Origin: Streptomyces sp. ISL-43 | Lineage (GTDB): Bacteria; Actinomycetota; Actinomycetes; Streptomycetales; Streptomycetaceae | Length of the DNA stretch: 64,000 nucleotides | Assembly: GCF_018614195.1 (NCBI RefSeq) | Contig: NZ_JAGGOT010000022.1 | Coordinates: 62,001 to 126,000 of the forward strand | Direction of reading: 5' to 3' | In this document: one piece after another, positions 16,824-28,687 of the stretch | Layout: each line of letters starts with the position of its first letter | Position numbering within the stretch: position 1 is the stretch's first letter | Position numbers and translations under genes: made by a program | Notes under the pieces: generated by a model | What the model was told of the DNA's origin: nothing | The model's database searches: none | What the model saw: the letters and a program-made list of their open reading frames with translations, nothing else

Positions 16824-19800
16824 TGGCGCGGGACCAGCAGTCCCGGGTCGCGGCCCTGCGCGAGGCGCTCGCCTCGCGTGTGGTGGTGGCCGACGGGGCG
16901 ATGGGGACGATGCTGCAGGCGCAGGACCCGAGCATGGAGGACTTCGAGCAGCTGGAGGGCTGTAACGAGGTCTTGAACGTGACGCGTCCGGACATCGTGG
17001 CGAACGTGCACCGGGAGTACTTCGCGGCGGGCGTGGACTGTGTGGAGACCAACACGTTCGGCACGAACTACGCGGCGCTGGCCGAGTACGACATCGCGGA
17101 GCGCAACCACGAGCTGTCGGTGGCGGGTGCCCGGATCGCCCGCGAGGTCGCGGACGAGTTCACCGTCTCGACGGGGCAGCAGCGGTGGGTCCTGGGGTCC
17201 ATGGGCCCCGGCACCAAGCTCCCCACCCTCGGCCACATCGATTACGCGACGATCCGCGACGCGTACCAGACCAGCGCCGAAGGCCTGATCGCCGGCGGCG
17301 CGGACGCGCTGCTGGTGGAGACGACCCAGGACCTGCTGCAGACGAAGTCCTCCATCGTGGGTGCCCGCCGCGCCATGGAGGCGCTGGGTGTCTCCGTTCC
17401 GCTGATCTGCTCCGTGACGGTCGAGACGACCGGCACGATGCTCCTCGGCTCGGAGATCGGCGCCGCGCTGACGGCGCTGGAGCCGCTGGGCATCGACATG
17501 ATCGGCCTGAACTGCGCGACCGGCCCCGCGGAGATGAGCGAGCACCTGCGCTACCTCGCACGGAACTCCCGCATCCCGATCTCCTGCATGCCCAACGCCG
17601 GCCTGCCGGTCCTGGGCAAGAACGGCGCGCACTACCCGCTCTCCGCGAGCGAGCTCGCGGACGCGCAGGACGGCTTCGTACGGGACTACGGGCTCTCCCT
17701 GGTCGGCGGCTGCTGCGGCACCACTCCCGAGCACATGAAGGCCGTGGTGGAACGGGTACGGGGCCTCGCCCCCGGGGCCCGCGATCCGCGGCCGGAACCG
17801 GGCGCGTCCTCGCTCTACTCCACGGTCCCGTTCCGGCAGGACGCCTCGTACCTGGCGATCGGTGAGCGGACGAACGCCAACGGGTCGAAGAAGTTCCGCG
17901 ACGCCATGCTGGAGGCCCGCTGGGACGACTGCGTGGAGATGGCCCGCGACCAGATCCGCGAGGGCGCGCACCTGCTGGACCTGTGCGTGGACTACGTGGG
18001 CCGCAACGGCGTCGCCGACATGGAAGAACTGGCCGGCCGCTTCGCCACCGCCTCCACCCTGCCGATCGTTCTGGACTCCACGGAGGTTCCGGTCCTGCGG
18101 GCCGGTCTGGAGAAGCTGGGCGGCCGCGCCGTCATCAACTCCGTCAACTTCGAGGACGGCGACGGCCCGGAGTCCCGGTTCGCCCAGGTCGCGAAGCTGG
18201 CCGTCGAGCACGGCGCCGCGCTCATCGCGCTGACCATCGACGAGGAGGGTCAGGCTCGCACGGTCGAGGCCAAGGTCGCCATCGCCGAGCGGCTCATCGA
18301 CAACCTGACGGCGAACTGGGGGGTGCACGAGTCGGACATCCTCATCGACACCCTCACCTTCACGATCTGCACGGGTCAGGAGGAGTCCCGCAAGGACGGC
18401 ATCGCGACGATCGAGTCGATCCGCGAGCTCAAGCGCCGCCACCCGGACGTCCAGACGACCCTGGGCCTGTCGAACATCTCCTTCGGCCTCAACCCTGCCG
18501 CCCGCATCGTCTTGAACTCGGTCTTCCTCGACGAATGCGTCAAGGCCGGCCTCGACTCGGCGATCGTCCACGCGAGCAAGATCCTGCCGATCGCCCGCCT
18601 GGAGGAGGAGCAGGTCAAGGTCGCCCTCGACCTGGTCTACGACCGGCGCGCCGAGGGTTACGACCCGCTGCAGAAGCTCATGGAGCTGTTCGACGGCGTC
18701 AACACGAAGTCGATGAAGGACGGCCGTGCCGAGGAGCTCCTCGCGTTGCCGTTGGACGAGCGTTTGCAGCGTCGGATCATCGACGGTGAGAAGAACGGTC
18801 TGGAGGCCGACCTCGACGAGGCCCTGCAGACCCGGCCCGCGCTGGAGATCGTCAACGACACCCTGCTTGAGGGTATGAAGGTCGTCGGTGAGCTGTTCGG
18901 GTCCGGGCAGATGCAGTTGCCGTTCGTGCTGCAGTCCGCCGAGGTGATGAAGACGGCGGTCGCCCATCTGGAACCGCACATGGAGAAGACCGACGACGAC
19001 GGCAAGGGCACCATCGTCCTGGCGACCGTCCGCGGTGATGTCCACGACATCGGCAAGAACCTCGTCGACATCATCTTGACCAACAACGGCTACAACGTGG
19101 TCAACATCGGCATCAAGCAGCCGGTCTCCGCGATCCTCGAAGCCGCGCAGGAGCACAAGGCCGACGTCATCGGCATGTCGGGCCTCCTCGTGAAATCGAC
19201 GGTGATCATGAAGGAGAACCTGGAGGAGCTCAACCAGCGCAAGCTGGCGGCCGACTACCCGGTCATCCTCGGCGGCGCCGCCCTGACCCGCGCCTACGTC
19301 GAACAGGACCTCCACGAGATCTACGAGGGCGAGGTCCGCTACGCCCGCGACGCCTTCGAAGGCCTGCGCCTCATGGACGCCCTCATGGGAGTCAAACGCG
19401 GAGTCCCCGGAGTGAGCCTGCCCCCGCTCAAGCAGCGCCGGGTGAAGTCCGCGGCCACCACCGCGGTCCTGGCGCCCGAGCCCGAGGCCCCCTCCCGCTC
19501 CGACGTGGCCACCGACAACGCCGTCCCCGCTCCCCCGTTCTGGGGCAGCCGGGTGGTCAAGGGCATCGCGCTCAAGGAGTACGCGTCCTGGCTGGACGAG
19601 GACGCCCTGTTCAAGGGCCAGTGGGGGCTGAAGCAGGCCCGCGGCGGACCCTCGTACGAGGAGCTGGTGGAGAGCGAGGGCCGCCCGCGCCTGCGCGGGC
19701 TGCTCGACCGCCTCCAGACGGAGAACCTGCTGGAAGCCGCCGTGGTCCACGGCTACTACCCGTGCGTCTCCAAAGGCGACGACCTGATCATCCTCGACGA

Positions 19801-20316
19801 CGTGGGCGCGGAACTGACCCGCTTCTCCTTTCCCCGGCAGCCGCGCGGAAGGTTCCTGTGCCTCTCGGACTTCTTCAAGCCCGAGGAGTCCGGCGAGGCC
19901 GACGTGATCGGCCTCCAGATCGTCACCGTCGGATCGAGGATCGGCGAGGCCACGGCCAAGCTGTTCGAGTCCGACTCCTACCGCGACTACCTCGAACTGC
20001 ACGGCCTGTCCGTGCAGCTGGCGGAGGCCCTCGCCGAGTACTGGCACGCGCGGGTACGCGCCGAGCTGGGCATCTCGGGACAGGACCCGCGCTCGCTCGA
20101 CGGGATGCTGCGCACCGAGTACCAGGGCTGCCGCTACTCCTTCGGCTATCCGGCCTGTCCCGATCTGGAGGACCGCGCGAAGATCGCCGAGCTCCTGAAG
20201 CCCGAGCGGATCGGGGTCCACCTCTCCGAGGAGTTCCAGCTCCACCCGGAGCAGTCCACCGACGCCATCGTCGTCCACCACCCAGAAGCCAGCTACTTCA
20301 ATGCCGGAGGCCGACG

Positions 20317-20320
<4 letters not shown>
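16823..20320 (+). CDS. metH: cobalamin-dependent methionine synthase
   Basis: A full-length 1165-residue MetH. Order: homocysteine/zinc barrel with Cys231, Cys297 and Cys298 (NCATGP and [10 protein letters not shown]); pterin-binding barrel starting at [17 protein letters not shown]; helical cap and B12 domain with D739-V-H741-D-I-G (DVHDIGKN) for base-off binding; and a C-terminal AdoMet-dependent reactivation domain that includes the [16 protein letters not shown] segment. It remethylates homocysteine with methyl-tetrahydrofolate from MetF. Translationally coupled to both neighbours by TGATG and ATGA overlaps. Confidence 0.97.
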
Positions 20321-22606
<2,286 letters not shown>

Positions 22607-22614
22607 CGCACCCT

Positions 22615-22658
22615 TCGACGCACCTTCCAGCCTCCCTCGATCGGGCTTCGACCTGCCG
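22615..22658 (+). promoter_or_regulatory. four 11-bp direct repeats, SARP-type operator
   Basis: Units start at 22615, 22626, 22637 and 22648: TCGACGCACCT, TCCAGCCTCCC, TCGATCGGGCT and TCGACCTGCCG. The last heptamer is followed after 8 bp by CACCCT (22663-22668), a poor -10. The array lies in the only gap between ahcY and the FAD monooxygenase and would activate the monooxygenase-amidotransferase pair. Confidence 0.55.
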
Positions 22659-22717
22659 CCCGCACCCTGACCGCATGGTCCGAATCGTCCGCGAGTCCGT
22701 GCAGAGGGAGGTTTGGT

Positions 22718-24346
22718 GTGTCCGGTAAGCAACAGCACACGCCCGTACTGGTGGTAGGTGCCGGACTGGCCGGACTGTCCACCGCCCTGTTCCTGGCCTG
22801 GCACGAGGTGCCCTGCCTCGTGGTGGAACGCCACCGGGGCATGTCCCCGCACCCGCGCGCCCGGGGGATCAACCCCCGGGCCATGGAGCTGATGCGGTCG
22901 GTCGGCATCGAGGACCGGGTCCGCGCCACCGAGTCGGCGCGCGCCCTGGCCGGCAACAGCGGGGTGTACGCCGCGCAGTCGCTCGCCGGACACCAGCTCG
23001 GCGCGCTCCACGAGCAGTACTTCATGGACGTCAGGACCGACCTGAGCCGGCTGACGCCGACCGGCTGGTGCCTGTGCCACCAGGACGAGTTCGAGCCGGT
23101 GATCCGCGAGCGCGCCGAGGAGCTCGGCTCGCGCTTCCGCTACGGCACCGAGCTGGTCTCCTTCCGCCACGAGGACGGCGAGCACGGCATCACCGCCGAG
23201 CTGCGCGACCGGGATACCGGCGAGACCAGCATCGTCACCGCCGACTACCTGGTCGCGGCCGACGGTCCGGCCAGTCCGGTCCGCGCGCAGCTGGGCATCG
23301 GCGTGGAGGGGCCCGGCACGACCGGGCACTTCCTCAACATCCACTTCGAGGCCGACCTCGCCGAACAGCTCGGCGAGCGCCGGTTCATCATGTGCTACAC
23401 CTTCAACGACGCCGTCCGGGGTGCGCTGATGCCCCTGGACAACGCCCGGCGCTGGCTGCTCCACGTGACCTTCGACCCGGCGGCCGAGGCCCCGGAGACC
23501 TTCACCGAGGAGCGCTGCCGGGAACTGGTGCGGGCCGCCGCCGGTGTGCCCGACCTGGACGTCAAGGTGGTCGGTGCCATGCCGTGGGAGGCCGCGGGCC
23601 GCTGGGCCGAATCGTTCGGCTCCGGCCGGGTGTTCGTCGTCGGCGACGCGGCCCACGTCATGCCGCCCAGCGGGGCCTTCGGCTCCAACACGGGTGTGCA
23701 GGACGCGCACAACCTGGCGTGGAAGCTGGCCGCGGTCCTCTCCGGCCAGGCCGGACCGGGCCTGCTGGACAGCTACGACGCCGAGCGCCGCCCGGTCGGC
23801 GCGGCCACCGTGGAACAGGCCGTGCTGCGCTCCCAGGACCGGCCGAGGCTCGCCGACAAGGAGCCCGCGCCGAGCAACCCGGCGATCCACGCCGACACCG
23901 AGATCTGGTTCGGCGGCCGGTACCGTTCCGCCGCCGTGGTCGCGTCGGACGGGGACGGCGGCCCGGAGGGGGTGTGGAACCCCCACCCGGACGGGCGGCC
24001 CGGCACGCGCGCCCCGCACGTCGTCCTGGAGCAGGGCGGACGTCCCGTCTCGGCCATCGACCTGTTCACCAAGGACCTCGTGCTGGTCGCGGGCACCGGT
24101 GCTCAGGCGTGGGCGGAGGCCGGCCGGGAGGCGGCCCGTCAGCTGGGCGTCACCCTCGACGTGCGCAGGTTCGGCGAGGACGGCCTGGCCGACCCGGGCG
24201 AGTCCTGGAACACCGCCTACGGGGTCGGCCGGGAGGGCGCCGTCCTGGTGCGCCCCGACGGAGTGGTGGCCTGGCGCTCGCCGGGTCCGCACGCCGGAGC
24301 GGCCGCGGTGCTGGCCGGCGTACTGGCCCGGGTGCTCGCCCGCTAG
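22718..24346 (+). CDS. FAD-dependent aromatic hydroxylase (first of two)
   Basis: A 542-residue group A flavoprotein monooxygenase of the PheA/TfdB-type used in aromatic polyketide clusters. It has the GxGxxG dinucleotide fold (VLVVGAGLAGLSTALFLA), the central DG motif near VAADGPASPVRAQLG, and the second FAD site GRVFVVGDAAHVMPPSGAFG with the conserved GDAAH. A thioredoxin-like C-terminal domain follows, as in phenol hydroxylases. Start GTG 22718 follows GAGGGAGG. It would use NAD(P)H and O2 to hydroxylate or oxidatively open a ring. Followed 54 bp later by the amidotransferase gene; both lie behind SARP-type repeats. Confidence 0.92.
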   Translation: MSGKQQHTPVLVVGAGLAGLSTALFLAWHEVPCLVVERHRGMSPHPRARGINPRAMELMRSVGIEDRVRATESARALAGNSGVYAAQSLAGHQLGALHEQYFMDVRTDLSRLTPTGWCLCHQDEFEPVIRERAEELGSRFRYGTELVSFRHEDGEHGITAELRDRDTGETSIVTADYLVAADGPASPVRAQLGIGVEGPGTTGHFLNIHFEADLAEQLGERRFIMCYTFNDAVRGALMPLDNARRWLLHVTFDPAAEAPETFTEERCRELVRAAAGVPDLDVKVVGAMPWEAAGRWAESFGSGRVFVVGDAAHVMPPSGAFGSNTGVQDAHNLAWKLAAVLSGQAGPGLLDSYDAERRPVGAATVEQAVLRSQDRPRLADKEPAPSNPAIHADTEIWFGGRYRSAAVVASDGDGGPEGVWNPHPDGRPGTRAPHVVLEQGGRPVSAIDLFTKDLVLVAGTGAQAWAEAGREAARQLGVTLDVRRFGEDGLADPGESWNTAYGVGREGAVLVRPDGVVAWRSPGPHAGAAAVLAGVLARVLAR

Positions 24347-24400
24347 GCGCCCGCCGGGCCCTGTCGGACTCAACAGCCTGACCGAAGCGATGGAGTGATC

Positions 24401-26254
24401 ATGTCTGGAATTACCGGCTGGGTGGACTTCGCCCGGGATCTCACCCGGGAGCGCAGCACCATCCTGGCCATGACCTCGACGATGGCTCTGCGCGGGCCGG
24501 ACGGCGAGGGCGTCTGGGTGGGGCCGCGGGCCGCCCTCGGGCACCGCCGCCTCGCGGTCTTCGACCTCGACGGCGGGCGGCAGCCGGTCGCCCTGGAGCA
24601 CGACGGCAGGACGATCGCGGTGGCCGCCCACAGCGGCTCGATCCTCAACCACGAGGAGCTGCGCGCGGAACTCTCCTCGCGCGGGCACCGCTTCCGTGCG
24701 GGCGGCGACACCGAGACCCTGCTGCACGCCTTCCTGGAGTGGGGTCCGGCGGCCGCGGAGCACTTGGAGGGCACTTTCGCGGGCGTGGTGTGGGACGCCA
24801 GGTCCGAGCAACTCTTCCTGGTCCGCGACCGTCTGGGGGTCGAGCCGCTCTTCTACTACCCGACCCCCACGGGCATCGTGTTCGGCTCCGAGGCGAAGGC
24901 GATCCTCGCCCACCCGCTGGTGCAGCCGGAGGTCGACGCGGAGGGCCTGCGGGAGATCTTCACGTACTCGGGCACCCCGCACGTCGCCCCGTTCCGCGGC
25001 ATGCACCGGCTGCGGGCCGGCCACCACCTGGTGGTCCGGGCCGGGGGCATCACGAAGACCCAGTGGTGGGAGATCGAGGCGGCGGAGCACACCGACAACC
25101 TCGACACCACGGTCGACACCATCCGCGGGCTCCTCGAGGAGAGCATCACCCGCAACCTGCGCACCGAGGCACCGGTCGGCTCCCTGCTCTCGGGCGGCCT
25201 GGACTCCAGCGGGGTCGTCGGGCTCGCCGACGCCGAGCTGCGCAAGTCCGGCAAGCGCATCCGTACCTTCACCGTGGACTTCGCGCAGCACGCGCAGAAC
25301 TTCCAGGCGACCGACACCCGCCAGTCGCCCGACGCCCCGTACGCGGCGGACGTGGTGCGCCACCTCGGCACGGACCACACCGACGTGGTGCTGGACCCCG
25401 CGGAGCTGAGCGACGCGGTGGCGCGCTGGTCGGTGCTGCGGGCCAAGGACTACCCGACCCCGCTCGGCGACATGAACACCTCGCTGTACCTGCTGGCTCA
25501 GGCGGTGGCGCAGCGCGAGACGAAGGTGGTCCTGACGGGCGAGGCCGCCGACTCCCTCTTCCACGGGGTCGCCTGGAACCGCGATCCGGTCGAGAGCACG
25601 ATGGACACCTTCCCCTGGGTCGCCCGCGGAGTCGTCCGCGACGACGCCGCCGGCCTGGGCTGCGGACTCTTCGGGGACTCGCTGCTCAAGGAGCTGGCGC
25701 CGCTGGAGTACGCGGCACAGCGCTACCGGGAGTCCGTCTCCGAGGCCCCGCACCTGCCGGGGATGTCGGACCACGAGAAGCACATGCGCGAGCTGTGCTG
25801 GGTGCACCTGACCAACTTCATGGAGAACCAGAACGGCCACACCGAGCGGCTGTTCAAGGCCGTGGGCCTCGAGGTGCGGATGCCGTACTGCGACCACCGG
25901 CTGGTGCAGTACGCGTACAACCTGCCCTGGGAGATGCAGAACTTCGACGGCCGCGAGAAGAGCCTGCTGCGGGCCGCCGTGCGGCACGTCCTGCCGCAGA
26001 GCGTCATCGACCGGCGCAAGACGCCGTACCCGGTGACCCTGGATCCGGGCTACGAGAAGGCGCTGCGCACGGAGATGCGCGAGCTGCTCGCCGACACCGA
26101 CGCCCCGGTGCAGCCGCTGCTCGACCGGGCCGCGGTACAGGCCACCCTGGACGACCCGGACGGGCTGAGCCGCTGGGCCAAGCGCGCCAACGTCGAGCTG
26201 CCCATCCAGCTGAACACCTGGCTGCGCCGGTACGGCATCCGGCTGGTGCTCTGA
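24401..26254 (+). CDS. asparagine-synthetase-like amidotransferase with degenerate glutaminase
   Basis: A 617-residue AsnB-family protein: N-terminal Ntn-type glutaminase domain (1-210) and C-terminal ATP-pyrophosphatase domain with SGGLDSS at 264-270. ATG 24401 is fixed by GGAG five bases before it and by homology from the first residue. The expected N terminus M-C-G-I is M-S-G-I here, so the glutaminase nucleophile Cys is Ser, and the usual NGE of the NGEIYNH loop reads SGS (SGSILNH). The synthetase half looks intact, including the VRMPYCDHRLVQYAYNLP segment. Related enzymes in type II PKS clusters form the amide that becomes a pyridone or lactam ring. This one may use free ammonia or another amine. 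Confidence 0.9.
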   Translation: MSGITGWVDFARDLTRERSTILAMTSTMALRGPDGEGVWVGPRAALGHRRLAVFDLDGGRQPVALEHDGRTIAVAAHSGSILNHEELRAELSSRGHRFRAGGDTETLLHAFLEWGPAAAEHLEGTFAGVVWDARSEQLFLVRDRLGVEPLFYYPTPTGIVFGSEAKAILAHPLVQPEVDAEGLREIFTYSGTPHVAPFRGMHRLRAGHHLVVRAGGITKTQWWEIEAAEHTDNLDTTVDTIRGLLEESITRNLRTEAPVGSLLSGGLDSSGVVGLADAELRKSGKRIRTFTVDFAQHAQNFQATDTRQSPDAPYAADVVRHLGTDHTDVVLDPAELSDAVARWSVLRAKDYPTPLGDMNTSLYLLAQAVAQRETKVVLTGEAADSLFHGVAWNRDPVESTMDTFPWVARGVVRDDAAGLGCGLFGDSLLKELAPLEYAAQRYRESVSEAPHLPGMSDHEKHMRELCWVHLTNFMENQNGHTERLFKAVGLEVRMPYCDHRLVQYAYNLPWEMQNFDGREKSLLRAAVRHVLPQSVIDRRKTPYPVTLDPGYEKALRTEMRELLADTDAPVQPLLDRAAVQATLDDPDGLSRWAKRANVELPIQLNTWLRRYGIRLVL

Positions 26255-26267
26255 CCCGGGGAACGCG

Positions 26268-26300
26268 GGAAGGGCCGGACCCGCCGGGTCCGGCCCTTCC
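26268..26300. terminator. bidirectional hairpin terminator
   Basis: A perfect 15-bp stem (26268-26282 with 26286-26300) and a 3-nt loop, followed by GTTT. It sits between the convergent amidotransferase and toxin genes. Confidence 0.9.
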
Positions 26301-26315
26301 GTTTCGCGCGAACCG

Positions 26316-26567
26316 TCAGCCGAGGCGGCCGACGTGGATCACCACGATGGTGACGGTGGTTTCGGTGATCTCGTACATGACGCGGTAGCGCCCGACGTAC
26401 ATCCGGCGCAGGTCGGCAGAGCGGTACTCGGCGCTACCTTCGGGCCGGGGCTGTTCAGCGAGCAGGTCGACGGCGTCCATCAGCTGCCGCAACCCGTCCG
26501 GGTCGTCCTTGAGGAACCGTGAGGCCGCGTCGATCGCGACCTCGTCCCAAACGATCGCGTAGGTCAA
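26316..26567 (-). CDS. RelE/ParE-superfamily toxin
   Basis: An 83-residue toxin of the RelE fold: MTYAIVWDEVAIDAASRFLKDD, the central LRRMYVGRYRVMYEI strand pair where Arg and Tyr residues usually make up the active surface, and a terminal VVIHVGRLG (the RelE IxxVxHR-like end). RelE proteins cut mRNA at the ribosomal A site. It follows and overlaps the antitoxin gene by ATGA, the standard antitoxin-first order. It lies inside the gene cluster between two pathway operons, transcribed toward the amidotransferase terminator. Confidence 0.88.
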   Translation of the reverse strand: MTYAIVWDEVAIDAASRFLKDDPDGLRQLMDAVDLLAEQPRPEGSAEYRSADLRRMYVGRYRVMYEITETTVTIVVIHVGRLG

Positions 26568-26821
26568 CCGCGCTCCAGCCCGAGCCGGGCACGTACCTCG
26601 TCATGCGGGACGGGCGCCGTGGCGGTTCCGGATCTCTGGCGCTCGCGGTAAAGCGCCAGGGCCAGGGCGTCCTCCAGGTCGGCGAGCTCCTGCGGGTTGA
26701 TGAGCACGGCCGCCGGCTGCCCGTGGTCGGTGATGGTGATGCGTTCGCGGGCATGGGACGCCCGGCGCACCAGCGACCCGAACCGGGCGCGGGCTTCAGT
26801 GATCGGCAGAGTGTCACTCAT
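26564..26821 (-). CDS. Phd/YefM-family antitoxin
   Basis: An 85-residue antitoxin with the Phd/YefM DNA-binding N terminus (LPITEARARFGSLVRRASHARERITITDHGQPAAVLINPQELADLE) and a C-terminal acidic/basic tail (ALYRERQRSG onward) that normally wraps the toxin. The start codon ATG overlaps a TGTACA operator half, and no Shine-Dalgarno sequence precedes it. TACAGT (26829-26834, minus strand) lies 7 bp before the ATG, which suggests a leaderless mRNA whose -10 box is covered by the operator. Confidence 0.88.
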   Translation of the reverse strand: MSDTLPITEARARFGSLVRRASHARERITITDHGQPAAVLINPQELADLEDALALALYRERQRSGTATAPVPHDEVRARLGLERG

Positions 26822-26836
26822 GTACAGAACTGTACA
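26821..26836 (-). promoter_or_regulatory. TGTACA operator of the toxin-antitoxin pair
   Basis: Two TGTACA hexamers, 26821-26826 and 26831-26836, 10 bp centre to centre, make TGTACAGAACTGTACA. The published E. coli yefM-yoeB operator also uses paired palindromes with a TGTACA core, bound by YefM. The site overlaps the predicted -10 and the antitoxin start, so binding would block the promoter. Confidence 0.75.
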
Positions 26837-26886
26837 CTTAATCGGAGATGGAGCAACCTCAGGAGTGCCCGTGCGGCGACCAACGA

Positions 26887-26924
26887 CGATGGCGGCCGTT
26901 CCCGGGAGGGGGCGGCCGCCATCG
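26887..26924. terminator. hairpin after the second multicopper oxidase
   Basis: A perfect 12-bp stem (26887-26898 with 26913-26924) with a 14-nt loop. It lies between the 5' end of the antitoxin gene and the 3' end of the oxidase gene and can end the oxidase transcript, which runs leftward. Confidence 0.7.
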
Positions 26925-26947
26925 GTGTGACGGTGGGGGCGGAGCCG

Positions 26948-28504
26948 TCAGTGGTTGGCGTGGTCCACGGGGACCGTGCGGGGCGCGCTGTTCTCCGTGC
27001 CGGGCTCCACGACGGTGAACTGGCCCATCATTCCCTGGTCCTCGTGGAACAGCACGTGGCAGTGGTACATGTACGGCTTCTTCGGATCGGTGAGGGTGTC
27101 GAAGCGGACGGCGAGGCGGATCTTGCCGAACTCCGGCAGGTAGACGGTGTCCTTGGGGCCCTGGACGTAGGCGGGGGGCTCGTGGCCGTTCACGTCGATG
27201 ACGTTGAAGGTCGCGCCGTGCAGGTGGAAGGCGTGGATCCAGGTGTCGCCGCGGTCGATCTCCCAGATCTCGGTGGCGCCCGCCGGCACGACCTCGTCCA
27301 CGCGGCTCATGTCCATGGTCTTGCCGTTGATCTGGAAGCCGACGAAATCGAACTTCCTGACCTTCGCGCCGTCGGGCACCGCGATGGGCTCCGGGGCGCC
27401 GTCCACACGGGTGGGCAGCTCCGGGGAGCCGGCGAGCGTCGGCGCGGCCCGCAGTTCGAGGAGGTCGAAGGTGTCGTCGCTGCCCATGAAGCGGTCGGTG
27501 GGGAAGCCGAAGTCCAGCTCGGGCGGGAAGCTGCGCAGCACCGCCTTCTCGCCGGGCTTGAAGGCCACGACGATCTCGGCCCGCTCACCGGGGCCCAGGC
27601 GCAGCCGGGTCATGGCCTGGGGTCGCTTGAGCAGCCCGTTGTCGACGGCGACCAGGTGGAAGCTGCGGTCGTCGGGGAAGCCGATCCGGTAGACGCGGGC
27701 GTTGGAGCCGTTGAGCAGCCTGAAGCGCACCCGGCCGGTGGTGACGGCGAAGTGCGGGTTGTAGGTGCCGTTGACGAGGATGGTGTCGCCGAGCACGCCG
27801 ATGTTGTCGACGCCGGCGATCGTGGACTGCAGGTGGGTCTCGGTGAAGTCGAGGGATCCGTCGTCGTGGAAGTTCTTGTCCTGGATCACCACGGGTATGT
27901 CGTCGACGCCGTACGTGGAGGGCAGTCCCGCCCGGTCCGACGCGTCGTCGTCGAGGATCATCATCCCGGCCACGCCCCGGTACACGTGGCTGCCCGTGGA
28001 GCCGTGCGGGTGCGGGTGGTACCAGAGGGTCGATGCGGGCTGGTGCACGGTCCACTCGGGGCGCCAGGTCCCGCCGGCGGGGATCATCTGGTGCGGCCCG
28101 CCGTCCATCGAGGCGGGCAGGTGCATGCCGTGCCAGTGCAGGGTGGTCGCCTCGGGCAGCCCGTTGCGCACGTCCATCGCCATGAGGTCGCCGCGGCGGG
28201 CCCGCAGGGTGGGGGCGAGGTAGGTGCCGTTCGCGCCCCACGTGGCGGTCTTCTTGCCGGGGAGCAGCTCGGTGCTGCCGGGGGCGAGGTCGAGCCGGTA
28301 GGTGCGGCGGCCGCCGACGGGCTCGGGGTGGAGCAGCTCGGGGATCCGCAGCGGGTTCGCGAAGTCGAGGTCTCCGACGTTGCTGCGCCGGTGGTCCTGG
28401 TAGACCCACAGGAAGTTGCCGCCGTAGCCGGCCCCCGCGACCAGGGCCGCGCCTCCCAGGGTGAGGAAGAGCCGGCGGCGGACGGGTCGATGGGAAGGCT
28501 TCAT
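26948..28504 (-). CDS. Tat-exported multicopper oxidase (second), CueO/bilirubin-oxidase type
   Basis: 518 residues from ATG 28504, chosen for its GAGGA ribosome site and the twin-arginine signal directly behind it (PVRRRLFLTLGGAALVAG); an upstream ATG gives a non-signal extension. Copper sites: HWHG 123-126, YHPHPHG 162-168, HAFHLHG in domain 3, and HCHVLFHEDQGMM at 481-493 with the type 1 Cys482. The overall look is CueO or bilirubin oxidase, distinct from the first copy. It acts outside the membrane, on phenols or Cu(I). It lies leftward of the second FAD-monooxygenase operon, across repeats that may act as a terminator. Confidence 0.93.
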   Translation of the reverse strand: MKPSHRPVRRRLFLTLGGAALVAGAGYGGNFLWVYQDHRRSNVGDLDFANPLRIPELLHPEPVGGRRTYRLDLAPGSTELLPGKKTATWGANGTYLAPTLRARRGDLMAMDVRNGLPEATTLHWHGMHLPASMDGGPHQMIPAGGTWRPEWTVHQPASTLWYHPHPHGSTGSHVYRGVAGMMILDDDASDRAGLPSTYGVDDIPVVIQDKNFHDDGSLDFTETHLQSTIAGVDNIGVLGDTILVNGTYNPHFAVTTGRVRFRLLNGSNARVYRIGFPDDRSFHLVAVDNGLLKRPQAMTRLRLGPGERAEIVVAFKPGEKAVLRSFPPELDFGFPTDRFMGSDDTFDLLELRAAPTLAGSPELPTRVDGAPEPIAVPDGAKVRKFDFVGFQINGKTMDMSRVDEVVPAGATEIWEIDRGDTWIHAFHLHGATFNVIDVNGHEPPAYVQGPKDTVYLPEFGKIRLAVRFDTLTDPKKPYMYHCHVLFHEDQGMMGQFTVVEPGTENSAPRTVPVDHANH

Positions 28505-28642
28505 GGTGCATCCTCGCAAGTTGCCACTCGGTCTTCCCATGGTTCCGCCCCGCCCCTCGGGTGCGGCTCGCGAGCCACTGGAGCGGGGCGGACACCCCTG
28601 TACGGGACCGGGCCGGCGGGCCTGGCGGGCCGCCGACGGCGG

Positions 28643-28687
28643 GTCACCGGCCGTCGGATCACCGGCCGTCGGATCACCGGTCGGCGG
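28643..28687. repeat. 15-bp tandem repeat, three units
   Basis: GTCACCGGCCGTCGG (28643), ATCACCGGCCGTCGG (28658) and ATCACCGGTCGGCGG (28673). The last unit runs into the stop codon and final codons of the ABM gene. The CCGTCGG segments pair with CCGACGG at 28633-28640 to form a hairpin with an 8-bp stem and 9-nt loop just past that gene, so the repeat may serve as a terminator with alternative stems. Confidence 0.7.

Noticed and set aside
16772..20281. Long minus-strand frame opposite metH
   Set aside because: metH is intact with all four domains on the plus strand. The opposite frame has low-complexity composition and no recognisable fold.
26316..26836. Insertion-sequence origin for the toxin-antitoxin pair
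   Set aside because: I looked for flanking inverted or direct repeats and a transposase and found only the two terminator hairpins, so transfer by a mobile element is not supported by the sequence.
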